From assembly GCF_014694315.1 (NCBI RefSeq), contig NZ_JAAOXD010000004.1, forward strand, positions 415,697 to 479,696: a stretch of 64,000 nucleotides of DNA, written 5' to 3'. Positions 24,656-33,155 of the stretch are shown here, piece after piece. The translations under genes were made by a program, and so were the position numbers. Every line of letters starts with the position of its first letter. Positions within the stretch are counted from its first letter, which is position 1. The DNA comes from Arthrobacter ipis. GTDB lineage: Bacteria; Actinomycetota; Actinomycetes; Actinomycetales; Micrococcaceae. Under the pieces are notes generated by a model. It had not been told where the DNA came from. It did no database searches and saw only the letters and a list, made by a program, of their open reading frames with translations.

Positions 24656-25891
24656 GTGAAAGACAATACTCCGACCCCGTCCGGACGCCTTGATCCGCGG
24701 CAAAATCCGGCGGCGAGCCCCGCGCTGGATCCCGCGGAGGACACCGACGAGCCGGCGTTTGACTGGATGAAGCCCGCGCCTGCAGCACGCGCCGCCGAGG
24801 AGGAGGGCGCCGCCGGTCCTGCCGCGGCCCAGCCGGAAAGCCGTGCCGACCGCAAGGCGGCGGAGGCGGCCGCCGCCGAGGGTGCCGGGTCAAACCGGAC
24901 GGAGGCGGGCGGGGACGCTGCGGCAGGCCAGGACGCTGCGACAGACCGGAAGACGGAGTTCCGCCAGCCGTCTCCGGCCGGTTCCTCCTCCATGGGCACG
25001 CACTACAGCGAACCGCTCCCCACATCCGCACTGCAGGTACGCCCTCCGCAGGAGGAAGTGGAGCGCCGCAATGCCGAGCGAGAGCAGGCAGCCAGGGCCA
25101 AACCGGTCCTGCCGCGGTTCCTCCAGGTCTTGCTGGCCATTTTCTATCCCGTTATCCTCCTGGTCCTGGCCGTGCGGGCCGTGACCAGCCCGCTATTCCT
25201 CTGGGTGGAATACCACCGGCCCGGTTTCCCCGGGGACGGCTACGGCTTCAACGCGGACGACCGCATGACCTACGGCTCCTACGCCGTGGACTACCTGAGC
25301 AACTGGTCCGGTCCGCGCTACCTGGGCGAGCTGGTTAACCGCAGCGGCGAAAAGCTGTTCAAGGACGGCGAGGTCAGCCACATGGCCGACGTAAAGCTCG
25401 TCTTCCTGTCCGCGTTCGGAGCCGGGGCGCTGCTGATCCTGATCAGCATCATCGCCATCATCTACCTGCGGCGGCGCACGCCCGGCGGAGTGCGCCGGGG
25501 GCTGTTCGCCGGCTCCATTGTGACGCTGGTGCTCATCATTGGCCTGGGCACCCTCGCCGCCCTCGGCTGGCAGCAGTTCTTCACCGAGTTCCACCGCATC
25601 TTCTTCGCCGCCGGCTCCTGGACGTTTGCGCTTGAGGACACGCTGATCCGGCTCTTCCCCGGGCAGTTCTGGATCGACGCGGGCCTGGTCATCGCCGCGC
25701 TTGTCCTCATCACAGCGGTGGTGACGCTGATCCTGACCTGGCCCACCCGCAGGCGTCGCGGGCTGGCCCCGGCCAGGAAAGGCCGCAAGGGCAAGGACGT
25801 TGACGGCGATGCAGAGGGCAGCGACGTGAAGGACGACGCCGGCACCGATGAGGCTCCACGCACAGGCAACGTCCGTCCCGTGAACCTGTAG
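24656..25891 (+). CDS. DUF1461/TIGR01906-family integral membrane protein
   Basis: About 411 aa from the GTG at 24656, with GGAAG about ten bases upstream; a GTG at 24629 adds nine residues. A long acidic, Ala-rich cytosolic N-terminal extension (residues 1-155) precedes a first TM helix (VLLAIFYPVILLVLAVRAV). An extracellular block YHRPGFPGDGYGF and DDRMTYGSYAVDYL and three more TM helices follow, a layout typical of TIGR01906. A Lys/Asp-rich tail ends the protein. Function unknown. Confidence 0.8.
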   Translation: MKDNTPTPSGRLDPRQNPAASPALDPAEDTDEPAFDWMKPAPAARAAEEEGAAGPAAAQPESRADRKAAEAAAAEGAGSNRTEAGGDAAAGQDAATDRKTEFRQPSPAGSSSMGTHYSEPLPTSALQVRPPQEEVERRNAEREQAARAKPVLPRFLQVLLAIFYPVILLVLAVRAVTSPLFLWVEYHRPGFPGDGYGFNADDRMTYGSYAVDYLSNWSGPRYLGELVNRSGEKLFKDGEVSHMADVKLVFLSAFGAGALLILISIIAIIYLRRRTPGGVRRGLFAGSIVTLVLIIGLGTLAALGWQQFFTEFHRIFFAAGSWTFALEDTLIRLFPGQFWIDAGLVIAALVLITAVVTLILTWPTRRRRGLAPARKGRKGKDVDGDAEGSDVKDDAGTDEAPRTGNVRPVNL

Positions 25892-25915
25892 CGGCCTTTC
25901 GGCAGGGACGACCGC

Positions 25916-27745
25916 TCAGCCGTACAGCTCTTCGATTTCCGCTTCATAGTCTTTGACGACGGCGGCCCTCTTGAGTTTGAGGGACGGTGTCAGGTGCCCG
26001 GACTCCACAGTGAAGGCTGCGTCCAGGACACGGAACTTACGGATGGATTCGGCCTTGGACACGAGGCTGTTGGCCTGGTCCACTGCTTCCTGGATGGCAC
26101 TGCGCACCGCAGCGTCCGTGCAGGCTTCCGCGGGGCTGAGCAGCGGACGGCCGCGCGCCGTGCACCAGTGCTCGAGGCCCTCGGGGTCGAAGCTGACCAG
26201 GGCAGAAATGAACGGCTTCCCGTCACCCACAACCACGGCGTGGCCCACGAGCTGGTGTTCGCGGATCTTCTCCTCGAGCGGCCCCGGCGCCACGTTCTTG
26301 CCGGCGGCCGTGACCAGCAGGTCCTTTTTGCGGCCCGTGATGGTGAGGAACCCGTCGGCGTCCAGGGAGCCCACGTCCCCGGTGCGGAAGAAACCGTCCG
26401 TGAAGGCCTCGGCGTTGGCCGCCTCGTTGGCGTGGTAGCCCTTGAACACGCCGATGCCCCTGACCAAAACCTCACCGTCCTCGGCGATTCGGATGGTGGT
26501 GCCGGGCGCCGGGATTCCTACCGTGCCCACCCGGGTGAGGCCGGCAGTATTCAGGGTGCACGGTGCGGTGGTTTCCGTCAGGCCGTAGCCTTCAAGCACG
26601 GCTATCCCCGCGCCCCTGAAGAAGTGCGTATCGCGGGCGTTCAGCGGGCTCGCGCCGGAAACGGCGTACTCCATGTTCCCGCCGAAGACCTGGCGCAGCC
26701 GCGCATACACGAGGCGGTCGAACAGTGCGTGCTGCGCCCGCAGCATGGCGCCCGGCCCGCTGCCCTTCCCGCGCCGGGCGGCATCCAGTGCCTCCGAGTA
26801 GCGGACCGCCACCCCTGCGGCGGCACTGAAGAGCCGTGACTTCCCGGCATCCCTCGCCTTTTGCTCTGCTTCGGCGTGGACCTTCTCGAAGACTCGGGGG
26901 ACAGCCAGCAGGAAGGTCGGTTTGAAGGTTTCCAGGTCCTCCAGCAGCTGGGCGGCTCCGGAGGCGTGGCCGAGAGTCACTCCGGCGGTGAGGCACACCA
27001 CCTGGACGGCCCGGGCCAGCACGTGGGCCAACGGCAGGAACATCAGTGTCCTGGCATCCTCCCGCTGCAGCAGTTCCGGGAGGAGGGCCACGATGTTCCT
27101 TGCGACAAGGGCGAAGTTACCGTGCGTGATCCCGCAGCCCTTGGGCCTGCCGGTGGTGCCGGAGGTATAGACGAGGGACGCCACGTCCCGCAGTGCGGCC
27201 GCCGACCGGTGCCGCTCCAGTTCGGCGTCCGTCACCCCGGCCCCTGCGGCGGCGAGGCTGGCAAGGTTGGGGGCTTCGCCGTCGTTATCCATCCGGACTA
27301 TGGGCACCAGCCGCCCGGCCAGGACGCTGGAGGCGGACAGGACCTGGTCCAGCAGCGCCGCCTTCTGGCGGTCTTCGACGAAGACCCGCCCCGCGCCGGA
27401 GTCGGACAGGATCCACTCCACCTGGCTCGCCGAGGAGGTTTCGTAGATGGGCACGGTCACGCCGCCGGCAAACCAGATGGCGAAATCCACCAGCGTCCAC
27501 TCGTAGCGGGTGGCAGAAAGGACTGCGACGGTGTCCCCGGGGGCCAGGCCGCCGGCAATGAGGCCTTTTGCCAGGGCTGTGACCTGGTCAAGAAAGCGCC
27601 CGGCGGTGATGTTCTGCCAGCCGCTGGCGTCACGGCGGGCGTAGGCAGCGTGCGAAGGGTTGTGCCGGTAGCAGTCCAGGAGCAGGTCGGTGACGTTGCT
27701 GCTGTCCTCCAGTGCAACCATCAGTTCCGTGCTTGCTTCCCTCAC
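25916..27745 (-). CDS. Long-chain acyl-CoA synthetase (AMP-forming)
   Basis: 609 aa from the GTG at 27745, which has GGAGA eight bases upstream; a longer frame to 27793 lacks a ribosome site. It activates fatty acids to acyl-CoA through an acyl-adenylate. Motifs: P-loop-like LVYTSGTTGRPKG, the YGLTETT adenylate block, and the GRKKDLLVTAAGKNVAPG hinge and C-terminal Lys region. It is closest in style to FadD15-type enzymes of actinobacteria. It is convergent with the DUF1461 gene. Confidence 0.9.
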   Translation of the reverse strand: MREASTELMVALEDSSNVTDLLLDCYRHNPSHAAYARRDASGWQNITAGRFLDQVTALAKGLIAGGLAPGDTVAVLSATRYEWTLVDFAIWFAGGVTVPIYETSSASQVEWILSDSGAGRVFVEDRQKAALLDQVLSASSVLAGRLVPIVRMDNDGEAPNLASLAAAGAGVTDAELERHRSAAALRDVASLVYTSGTTGRPKGCGITHGNFALVARNIVALLPELLQREDARTLMFLPLAHVLARAVQVVCLTAGVTLGHASGAAQLLEDLETFKPTFLLAVPRVFEKVHAEAEQKARDAGKSRLFSAAAGVAVRYSEALDAARRGKGSGPGAMLRAQHALFDRLVYARLRQVFGGNMEYAVSGASPLNARDTHFFRGAGIAVLEGYGLTETTAPCTLNTAGLTRVGTVGIPAPGTTIRIAEDGEVLVRGIGVFKGYHANEAANAEAFTDGFFRTGDVGSLDADGFLTITGRKKDLLVTAAGKNVAPGPLEEKIREHQLVGHAVVVGDGKPFISALVSFDPEGLEHWCTARGRPLLSPAEACTDAAVRSAIQEAVDQANSLVSKAESIRKFRVLDAAFTVESGHLTPSLKLKRAAVVKDYEAEIEELYG

Positions 27746-27800
27746 AGACGGGTCTCCATTCCGCAAATGATCACGTCCGGGCTCTACCAGCAATCGTGCC

Positions 27801-29507
27801 TTAGATCCAGGAAGGCATCCACATTCTGAGCCGCCAGTCCTGGTACGTGATCATTTCGGCGGTCCAGACGGGGTAGAAGAAGGAGGAGATCAGGACCGCG
27901 GCCACAAGGAAAAGAGCGACGCCGTACAGCCCCGAACGCCGTCGCCACGGCGGATCGGTGGTTTTCCCCAGTACCAGGCCCAGGCAGTACACGAGCGCCA
28001 GGACCAGGAACGGCTCGAAGGACACCGCGTAGAAGAAGAACATGGTGCGTTCCGGGTACATGAACCACGGCAGGTAGCCGGAGCCGACGGCGGCCAGCAC
28101 GGCACCGGCCCGCCAGTCGCGCCTGCCCGCCCACCAGAACAGCAGGATGACGAGTGCTATGGCGGCGCTCCACCAGATCAGCGGGTTGCCGACGGACAGG
28201 ATGGCCGAAGTGCAGTTGGCGAAATCGCAGCCGGGGGTGCCCTGCTTGGGGGACTCGTAGAAGAACGAGGTGGGCCTGCCCATCACCAGCCAGCTCCAGG
28301 CGCTCGCCTCATAGGGGTGCTCCGAGCTGAGCCCCTGGTGGAACTTGTAGGCCTCGAGGTGGTAGTGCGCCAGGGACCGCAGGGAGTCCGGCAGCCAGCC
28401 CCATTCCGCGCTGGGGTTCGTCTCCGCCCACCGCCGGTAGTAGGCATCCGTGGACCTGAACCATCCGGTCCAGCTGGCGGCGTACGTCACGGCGGCTACG
28501 GGCACGATGCTGACGAAGGCCAGGAGCCCGTCCCTGATGATTCCGGCGCTGATCCAGCCGCGGACGCCGGCGGTCCGTCGGGCGCTCAGGTCCCAGAACA
28601 CCGTCAGGAGCCCGAAACCGGCCACGAAGAACAGCGCCGACCACTTGGTGCCTACTGCCAGGCCCAGGCAGATGCCGGCCGCGATCCGCCACCAGCGGAC
28701 GCCCAGCCAGGGGCCGGACAGCAGCTGGAGCGTGGATGGCCTGCCGGTGGGGGAGGCTGCCGCCTGCCTGGCGAGCCGTGCCGCCAGCCGCCGCCGGCCG
28801 TCGTCGCGGTCCAGCAACAGCGCACCGAACGCCGCCAGGACCCAGAACATCAGGAAGATGTCCAGCAACGACGTGCGTGACATGACCAGGTGGTGCCCGT
28901 CGACGGCGAGCAGCAGCCCGGCTGCGCCGCCAAGAACCAGGGAGCCGTAAAGCTTCTGGGCTATCAGCGCAAGGAGGGCCACGGACAGGGTGCCGGTCAG
29001 CGCCGCAGCGAACCGCCAGCCGAAGGGGTTGTCGGCCCCGAAGAGCCACATGCCTGCCGCGATCATCCACTTGCCCACGGGCGGGTGCACCACGTATTCG
29101 GGCGTGTTCAGCAGCACGTTGGGGTTGCCGGCCACGAACGCGTCGTTGGCCTTGTCCGGCCAGCTCCGCTCGTAGCCGCTCACCAGCAGCGAGTAGCCGT
29201 CCTTGACGTAGTACGTCTCGTCAAACACGAGGCTGCGGGGGCTATCGAGCCGGACGAACCTCAGGACGCCGCCCACGGCGGCGGTCAGGGCCGGAACCAG
29301 CCAGAACCAAAGCCGCAGCGACGGCGGGTAGTCCCGCCAGGTGCGGATGCCGCCAATCAGGCGCCGGGTGAGTGCGTCTGCCGTGAATGCCTCCGAGGGG
29401 CGGCTGATCCAGCGCTTCCCGAGCGGGCCACGGTCTTCGGTGGCGGGTGCGGAAGCCGGGGTAATCGGTGGTTCGGCCCCGTCAGGCCGCACGGAGGTCT
29501 GCGTCAC
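27801..29507 (-). CDS. pmt: Dolichyl-phosphate-mannose-type protein O-mannosyltransferase
   Basis: 568-aa multi-spanning GT39 enzyme that moves mannose from polyprenyl-phosphate-mannose to Ser/Thr of Sec-exported proteins. The catalytic acidic pair is in LVFDETYYVKDGYS after the first TM helix, and the NTPEYVVHPPVGKW block and about ten TM helices follow. Length is usual for actinobacterial Pmt (about 520-590). It is divergent from rsmI with 56 bases between starts, a conserved pairing in actinobacteria. The Ala/Thr-rich mature proteins in this window, such as the DUF5719 protein, are plausible substrates by inference only. Confidence 0.93.
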   Translation of the reverse strand: MTQTSVRPDGAEPPITPASAPATEDRGPLGKRWISRPSEAFTADALTRRLIGGIRTWRDYPPSLRLWFWLVPALTAAVGGVLRFVRLDSPRSLVFDETYYVKDGYSLLVSGYERSWPDKANDAFVAGNPNVLLNTPEYVVHPPVGKWMIAAGMWLFGADNPFGWRFAAALTGTLSVALLALIAQKLYGSLVLGGAAGLLLAVDGHHLVMSRTSLLDIFLMFWVLAAFGALLLDRDDGRRRLAARLARQAAASPTGRPSTLQLLSGPWLGVRWWRIAAGICLGLAVGTKWSALFFVAGFGLLTVFWDLSARRTAGVRGWISAGIIRDGLLAFVSIVPVAAVTYAASWTGWFRSTDAYYRRWAETNPSAEWGWLPDSLRSLAHYHLEAYKFHQGLSSEHPYEASAWSWLVMGRPTSFFYESPKQGTPGCDFANCTSAILSVGNPLIWWSAAIALVILLFWWAGRRDWRAGAVLAAVGSGYLPWFMYPERTMFFFYAVSFEPFLVLALVYCLGLVLGKTTDPPWRRRSGLYGVALFLVAAVLISSFFYPVWTAEMITYQDWRLRMWMPSWI

Positions 29508-29563
29508 GAGCCCATGCTACCGTTTGCGGCTTGAAGAACGCCGGACGGCAGTAGGCTGGATCC

Positions 29564-30523
29564 GTGGACCACGAAGCGAGCACCGCCCCTGACAGCAGTT
29601 CCGACCCCGCCAGCAATTCAGAGGCGGACGGCAGTTCGGAACCGGATGCCGGGACCGCGGGCAGAAGGGAGCCGGATCTCCGCAGCGGCGGTCCGGGACG
29701 GATCGTCCTGGCGGCAACACCCATCGGCAACGTGGGCGACGCTTCCGCCCGGCTCGTGGAACTGCTGGCGACGGCGGACATCGTGGCTGCCGAGGACACC
29801 CGGCGGCTGCACCGCCTGGTGCAGAGCCTGGACGTTGCCGTGAGCGGGCGGATCATCAGCTACCACGAGCACAACGAGGCGACGAAGACCGCGGAACTCC
29901 TGGAGCAGGTCCGCGCCGGAAAAACCCTCATTATGGTCACCGACGCCGGCATGCCCGCAGTCTCCGACCCCGGCTTCCGGCTGGTCGAAGGCGCGGTGGC
30001 CGCCGGCCTCACCGTCACGGCCATCCCCGGGCCATCGGCCGTCCTCACCGCCCTGGCCCTGTCAGGCCTGCCCACCGACAGGTTCTGTTTCGAAGGTTTC
30101 CTGCCGAGGAAGGCCGGCGAACGCTCCGCCCGGCTGGCGGATCTCGACGCCGAACGCCGCACCATGGTTTTCTTCGAGGCGCCGCACCGGCTTGAGGCCA
30201 TGCTGCGGGCGCTGCACGAGCGCTTCGGCCCGGACCGGCGCGCGGCGGTGTGCCGCGAACTCACCAAGACCTACGAGGAGGTCCTCCGCGGCTCGCTCCG
30301 GGAGATGCTGCAGTGGGCGGAGGCCAACGAGGTGCGCGGCGAGATCGCCGTGGTGGTGGCAGGTGCGCCGGAGCGTTCGCCCGGCTCGCCGGAGGACGGC
30401 GTCGCCGCCGTCAATGAACTCGTGGCCAAGGGTGTCCGGCTCAAGGAAGCCGTCGCAGCGGTCGCCGAAGAAACCCGCGTGAGCAAGCGGGAACTGTACT
30501 CCGCCGTCCTCGCGGCGCGGTGA
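29564..30523 (+). CDS. rsmI: 16S rRNA (cytidine1402-2'-O)-methyltransferase
   Basis: 319-aa SAM-dependent methyltransferase of the tetrapyrrole-methylase fold that 2'-O-methylates C1402 in the decoding centre. Motifs: IVLAATPIGNVGDAS, EDTRRLHRL, ISYHEHNE, MVTDAGMPAVSDPG and FFEAPHRLEAML. The first 44 residues are a Ser/Asp/Glu-rich extension absent from most homologues, so the true start may lie later, although no in-frame ATG with a ribosome site is seen before IVLAATP. Divergent from pmt. Confidence 0.93.
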   Translation: MDHEASTAPDSSSDPASNSEADGSSEPDAGTAGRREPDLRSGGPGRIVLAATPIGNVGDASARLVELLATADIVAAEDTRRLHRLVQSLDVAVSGRIISYHEHNEATKTAELLEQVRAGKTLIMVTDAGMPAVSDPGFRLVEGAVAAGLTVTAIPGPSAVLTALALSGLPTDRFCFEGFLPRKAGERSARLADLDAERRTMVFFEAPHRLEAMLRALHERFGPDRRAAVCRELTKTYEEVLRGSLREMLQWAEANEVRGEIAVVVAGAPERSPGSPEDGVAAVNELVAKGVRLKEAVAAVAEETRVSKRELYSAVLAAR

Positions 30524-30787
30524 CATCCCCGCTCTGGTGAGCCCGCCGGAGCGGCGCTTATAAGCCGGTTGCACGCGCTCCCGCCCGCCCGGCAGCTCCG
30601 TCCGAGCAGCTGTGCAGCTGCACAACAAATGGCGTTACGGGCAGTGCGCCGATGCGTAGACACTGCGGAGACGCCAGCAGTACCGTGGCTTTAATCCAGC
30701 CAAGCATGCAGCGGGCGGCAGGCGGCGCCAAGCCGTGTGCAGGAGCTGCACATAACCGGCAATCCGATTGCTGACGAGGGAGTCACC

Positions 30788-32287
30788 GTGTCTGTTACCA
30801 CACAGTCCACTGCCACCGCAGAACGCGAAAGCGAATTGCTCGCGTCTGTTCCCACCGGCCTGCTCATCAACGGCGAGTGGCGGCCCGCGGCGTCGGGCAA
30901 GACCTTCGACGTCGAGGATCCCGCCACAGGGAAGGTGCTGCTGAGCATCGCCGACGCCGGCCCCGAAGATGGTGCCGCGGCCCTGGACGCGGCCGCCGCC
31001 GCCCAGGACTCCTGGGCGAAAGTCCCGGCGCGGGAGCGCGGAGAGATCCTGCGCCGCGCCTTTGACCTGGTCACCGAACGGGCCGAGGACTTCGCCCTAC
31101 TGATGACCCTGGAAATGGGCAAGCCGCTGGCCGAAGCCCGCGGCGAAGTCACCTACGGCGCCGAGTTCCTCCGCTGGTTCTCCGAGGAAGCCGTCCGCGC
31201 CTTCGGCCGCTACTCCGTCTCCCCCGACGGCAAGTCCCGCCTGCTGGTGACCAAGAAGCCGGTGGGCCCCTGCCTGCTGATCACGCCGTGGAACTTCCCG
31301 CTGGCCATGGCCACCCGCAAGATCGCCCCCGCCGTCGCCGCCGGCTGCACGATGGTGCTGAAGTCCGCAAACCTCACTCCGCTGACCTCACAGCTGTTCG
31401 CCGCCGTCATGCAGGAGGCCGGCCTGCCCGCCGGCGTCCTGAACGTCATCCCCACTTCCACGGCCGGAGCCACCACTGGTCCGCTGATCAAGGACTCCCG
31501 GCTGCGGAAGCTCTCCTTCACCGGTTCCACCGAGGTGGGCCGCCGCCTGCTGTCGGACGCTTCGGAGACGGTCCTGCGGACCTCGATGGAGCTGGGCGGC
31601 AACGCCCCGTTCGTGGTGTTCGAGGACGCCGACGTCGATGCCGCCGTCGCCGGTGCCATGCTGGCGAAGCTGCGGAACATGGGCGAGGCCTGCACTGCCG
31701 CGAACCGCTTCATCGTGCACGAATCTGTCGCCGACGAATTCGCGGAGAAATTTGCCGCGAAGATGAAGGACATGACCACCGCCCGCGGCACCGAGCCCGA
31801 GTCCAAGGTGGGCCCGCTGATCGACGCGAAGAGCCGGGACAAGGTCCACGAACTGGTCACCGACGCCGTCTCCGCCGGTGCCACGACCGTGGTGGGGGGC
31901 GCCCCCGTGGACGGGCCGGGCTACTTCTACCAGCCCACCATCCTCAAGGGCGTCACCGAGGGAACCCGGATCCTGTCCGAGGAGATCTTTGGCCCGGTCG
32001 CCCCGATCATCACGTTCTCCTCCGAGGACGAGGCCGTGCGCCTGGCCAACAACACCGAATACGGGCTGGTGGCCTACGTCTTCACGAAGGACCTCAACCG
32101 CGGCATTCGGATGGGCGAGCGGCTCGAGACCGGCATGCTGGGCCTGAACGCCGGCGTCGTCTCCAACGCCGCGGCACCCTTCGGCGGCGTCAAGCAGTCC
32201 GGCCTGGGCCGTGAGGGCGGCCTCGAGGGCATCGAGGAATACCTCTACACCCAGTACATCGGCATCGCCGACCCCTACGCCAGCTAA
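30788..32287 (+). CDS. gabD: Succinate-semialdehyde dehydrogenase (NADP-type)
   Basis: 499-aa aldehyde dehydrogenase that oxidises succinic semialdehyde to succinate at the end of the GABA shunt. The GTG at 30788 has AGGGAG five to six bases upstream; reading from 30737 adds 17 unlikely residues. The cofactor site LITPWNFPLAMATRKIAPA, the catalytic Glu in MELGGNAPF, the nucleophilic Cys in NMGEACTAANR and the C-terminal GGVKQSGLGREGG block are all intact. A perfect hairpin terminator follows. It stands alone between rsmI and a decayed transporter gene, without gabT or gabP. Confidence 0.9.
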   Translation: MSVTTQSTATAERESELLASVPTGLLINGEWRPAASGKTFDVEDPATGKVLLSIADAGPEDGAAALDAAAAAQDSWAKVPARERGEILRRAFDLVTERAEDFALLMTLEMGKPLAEARGEVTYGAEFLRWFSEEAVRAFGRYSVSPDGKSRLLVTKKPVGPCLLITPWNFPLAMATRKIAPAVAAGCTMVLKSANLTPLTSQLFAAVMQEAGLPAGVLNVIPTSTAGATTGPLIKDSRLRKLSFTGSTEVGRRLLSDASETVLRTSMELGGNAPFVVFEDADVDAAVAGAMLAKLRNMGEACTAANRFIVHESVADEFAEKFAAKMKDMTTARGTEPESKVGPLIDAKSRDKVHELVTDAVSAGATTVVGGAPVDGPGYFYQPTILKGVTEGTRILSEEIFGPVAPIITFSSEDEAVRLANNTEYGLVAYVFTKDLNRGIRMGERLETGMLGLNAGVVSNAAAPFGGVKQSGLGREGGLEGIEEYLYTQYIGIADPYAS

Positions 32288-32336
32288 CAAGCCAGGCGCC
32301 GGACCCACACCGGATGAACCGAGCGCAACGACACAA

Positions 32337-32378
32337 CGCACTGGCCCGCAGGAATCCTGCGGGCCAGTGCGTTTTTTT
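32337..32378 (+). terminator. Intrinsic terminator after succinate-semialdehyde dehydrogenase
   Basis: Perfect 16-bp stem cgcactggcccgcagg/cctgcgggccagtgcg with loop aat, followed by seven Ts (32372-32378). Confidence 0.93.
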
Positions 32379-32401
32379 GCGACGCGTAGTTGCCGAAGAT
32401 C

Positions 32402-33060
32402 TTAGCGGGCTGCGGCCCGGACGCTCGCGTACTCCTCGCGGGAGACCGGGGTGGCGTCGGGTGATCCCAGCTCGTTGAGCGGAATCCGGTGCGTCTCCTT
32501 GGCGGACCAGGCCGCAAGGGCTCCGATGACCGTGATGCCGAAGCAGATGGACCCGACAGCGAGCGGAACGTTGGCCGAACCCGGGGGAGCGACCACCGCG
32601 AAGAGGCTCGGCAGGAAGGATGTGATCAGGAGTCCGATATTCCAGAGGTAGACCGTGGTGCCCATGCCCATGCCGATGCCGTAACCCGGCTGTGGCGTAG
32701 GCCGCACCGAAGACCGCCACGGTGACGCCCACAACGTTGGCCAGCGTCACGCAGACCGCCCACACGACGTTCAGCCCGCTTTCCCGCAGCACCTGGACCA
32801 CCGGCATTTTGGGAACGTCGCGGTGCGCCTTCTCCTCCACAAAGACGGGCGTCTCCTCGACCCGGCGGCGGATGATGTAGCCGGCGAACACCACCAGCGT
32901 GCTGAGGAGGAACGGGATGCGCCAGCCCCAGGCGTGGAAGTCTTCTGCGGACAGCACGGCCGAGAGCGGAAGGAAGACGGCGGCGGCGATGATCTGTCCG
33001 GCCTGGGTGCCCTGGAGGGCGAAGCTTGCATAGAAGAGCGGGGAACGGCCGGCGGCCGGC
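32402..33060 (-). pseudogene. Decayed MFS transporter (metabolite:H+ symporter type)
   Basis: Remnant of an MHS-family transporter on the minus strand. Recognisable protein begins near 33055 (LFYASFALQGTQAGQIIAAAVFLP), so about the first 130 residues are absent. It runs through GWRIPFLLSTLVVFAGYIIRRRVEETPVF to VFGAAYAT. There, near 32692, two bases (CA) appear to be lost and the frame shifts; it continues as QPGYGIGMG...TTVYLW. A deletion then joins VYLW to the C-terminal end (LFAVVAPPG, GALAAWSAKETHRIP) and the TAA at 32402. Three independent lesions make it non-functional. It abuts the transglutaminase gene. Confidence 0.8.
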
Positions 33061-33155
33061 GCGTTCGCGGGGAACGGCCGGGCAGGCGGTGCGTCTGCGG
33101 GTGCGGCCCGTACGCCACTGGCGTTCCCGCAGGCGTTGAGCCTTTCAGCGGGCGG

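Noticed and set aside
30737..30751. GTGCA-N5-TGCAC palindrome upstream of succinate-semialdehyde dehydrogenase as operator
   Set aside because: Short arms in GC-rich DNA occur often by chance, and there is no supporting promoter layout.
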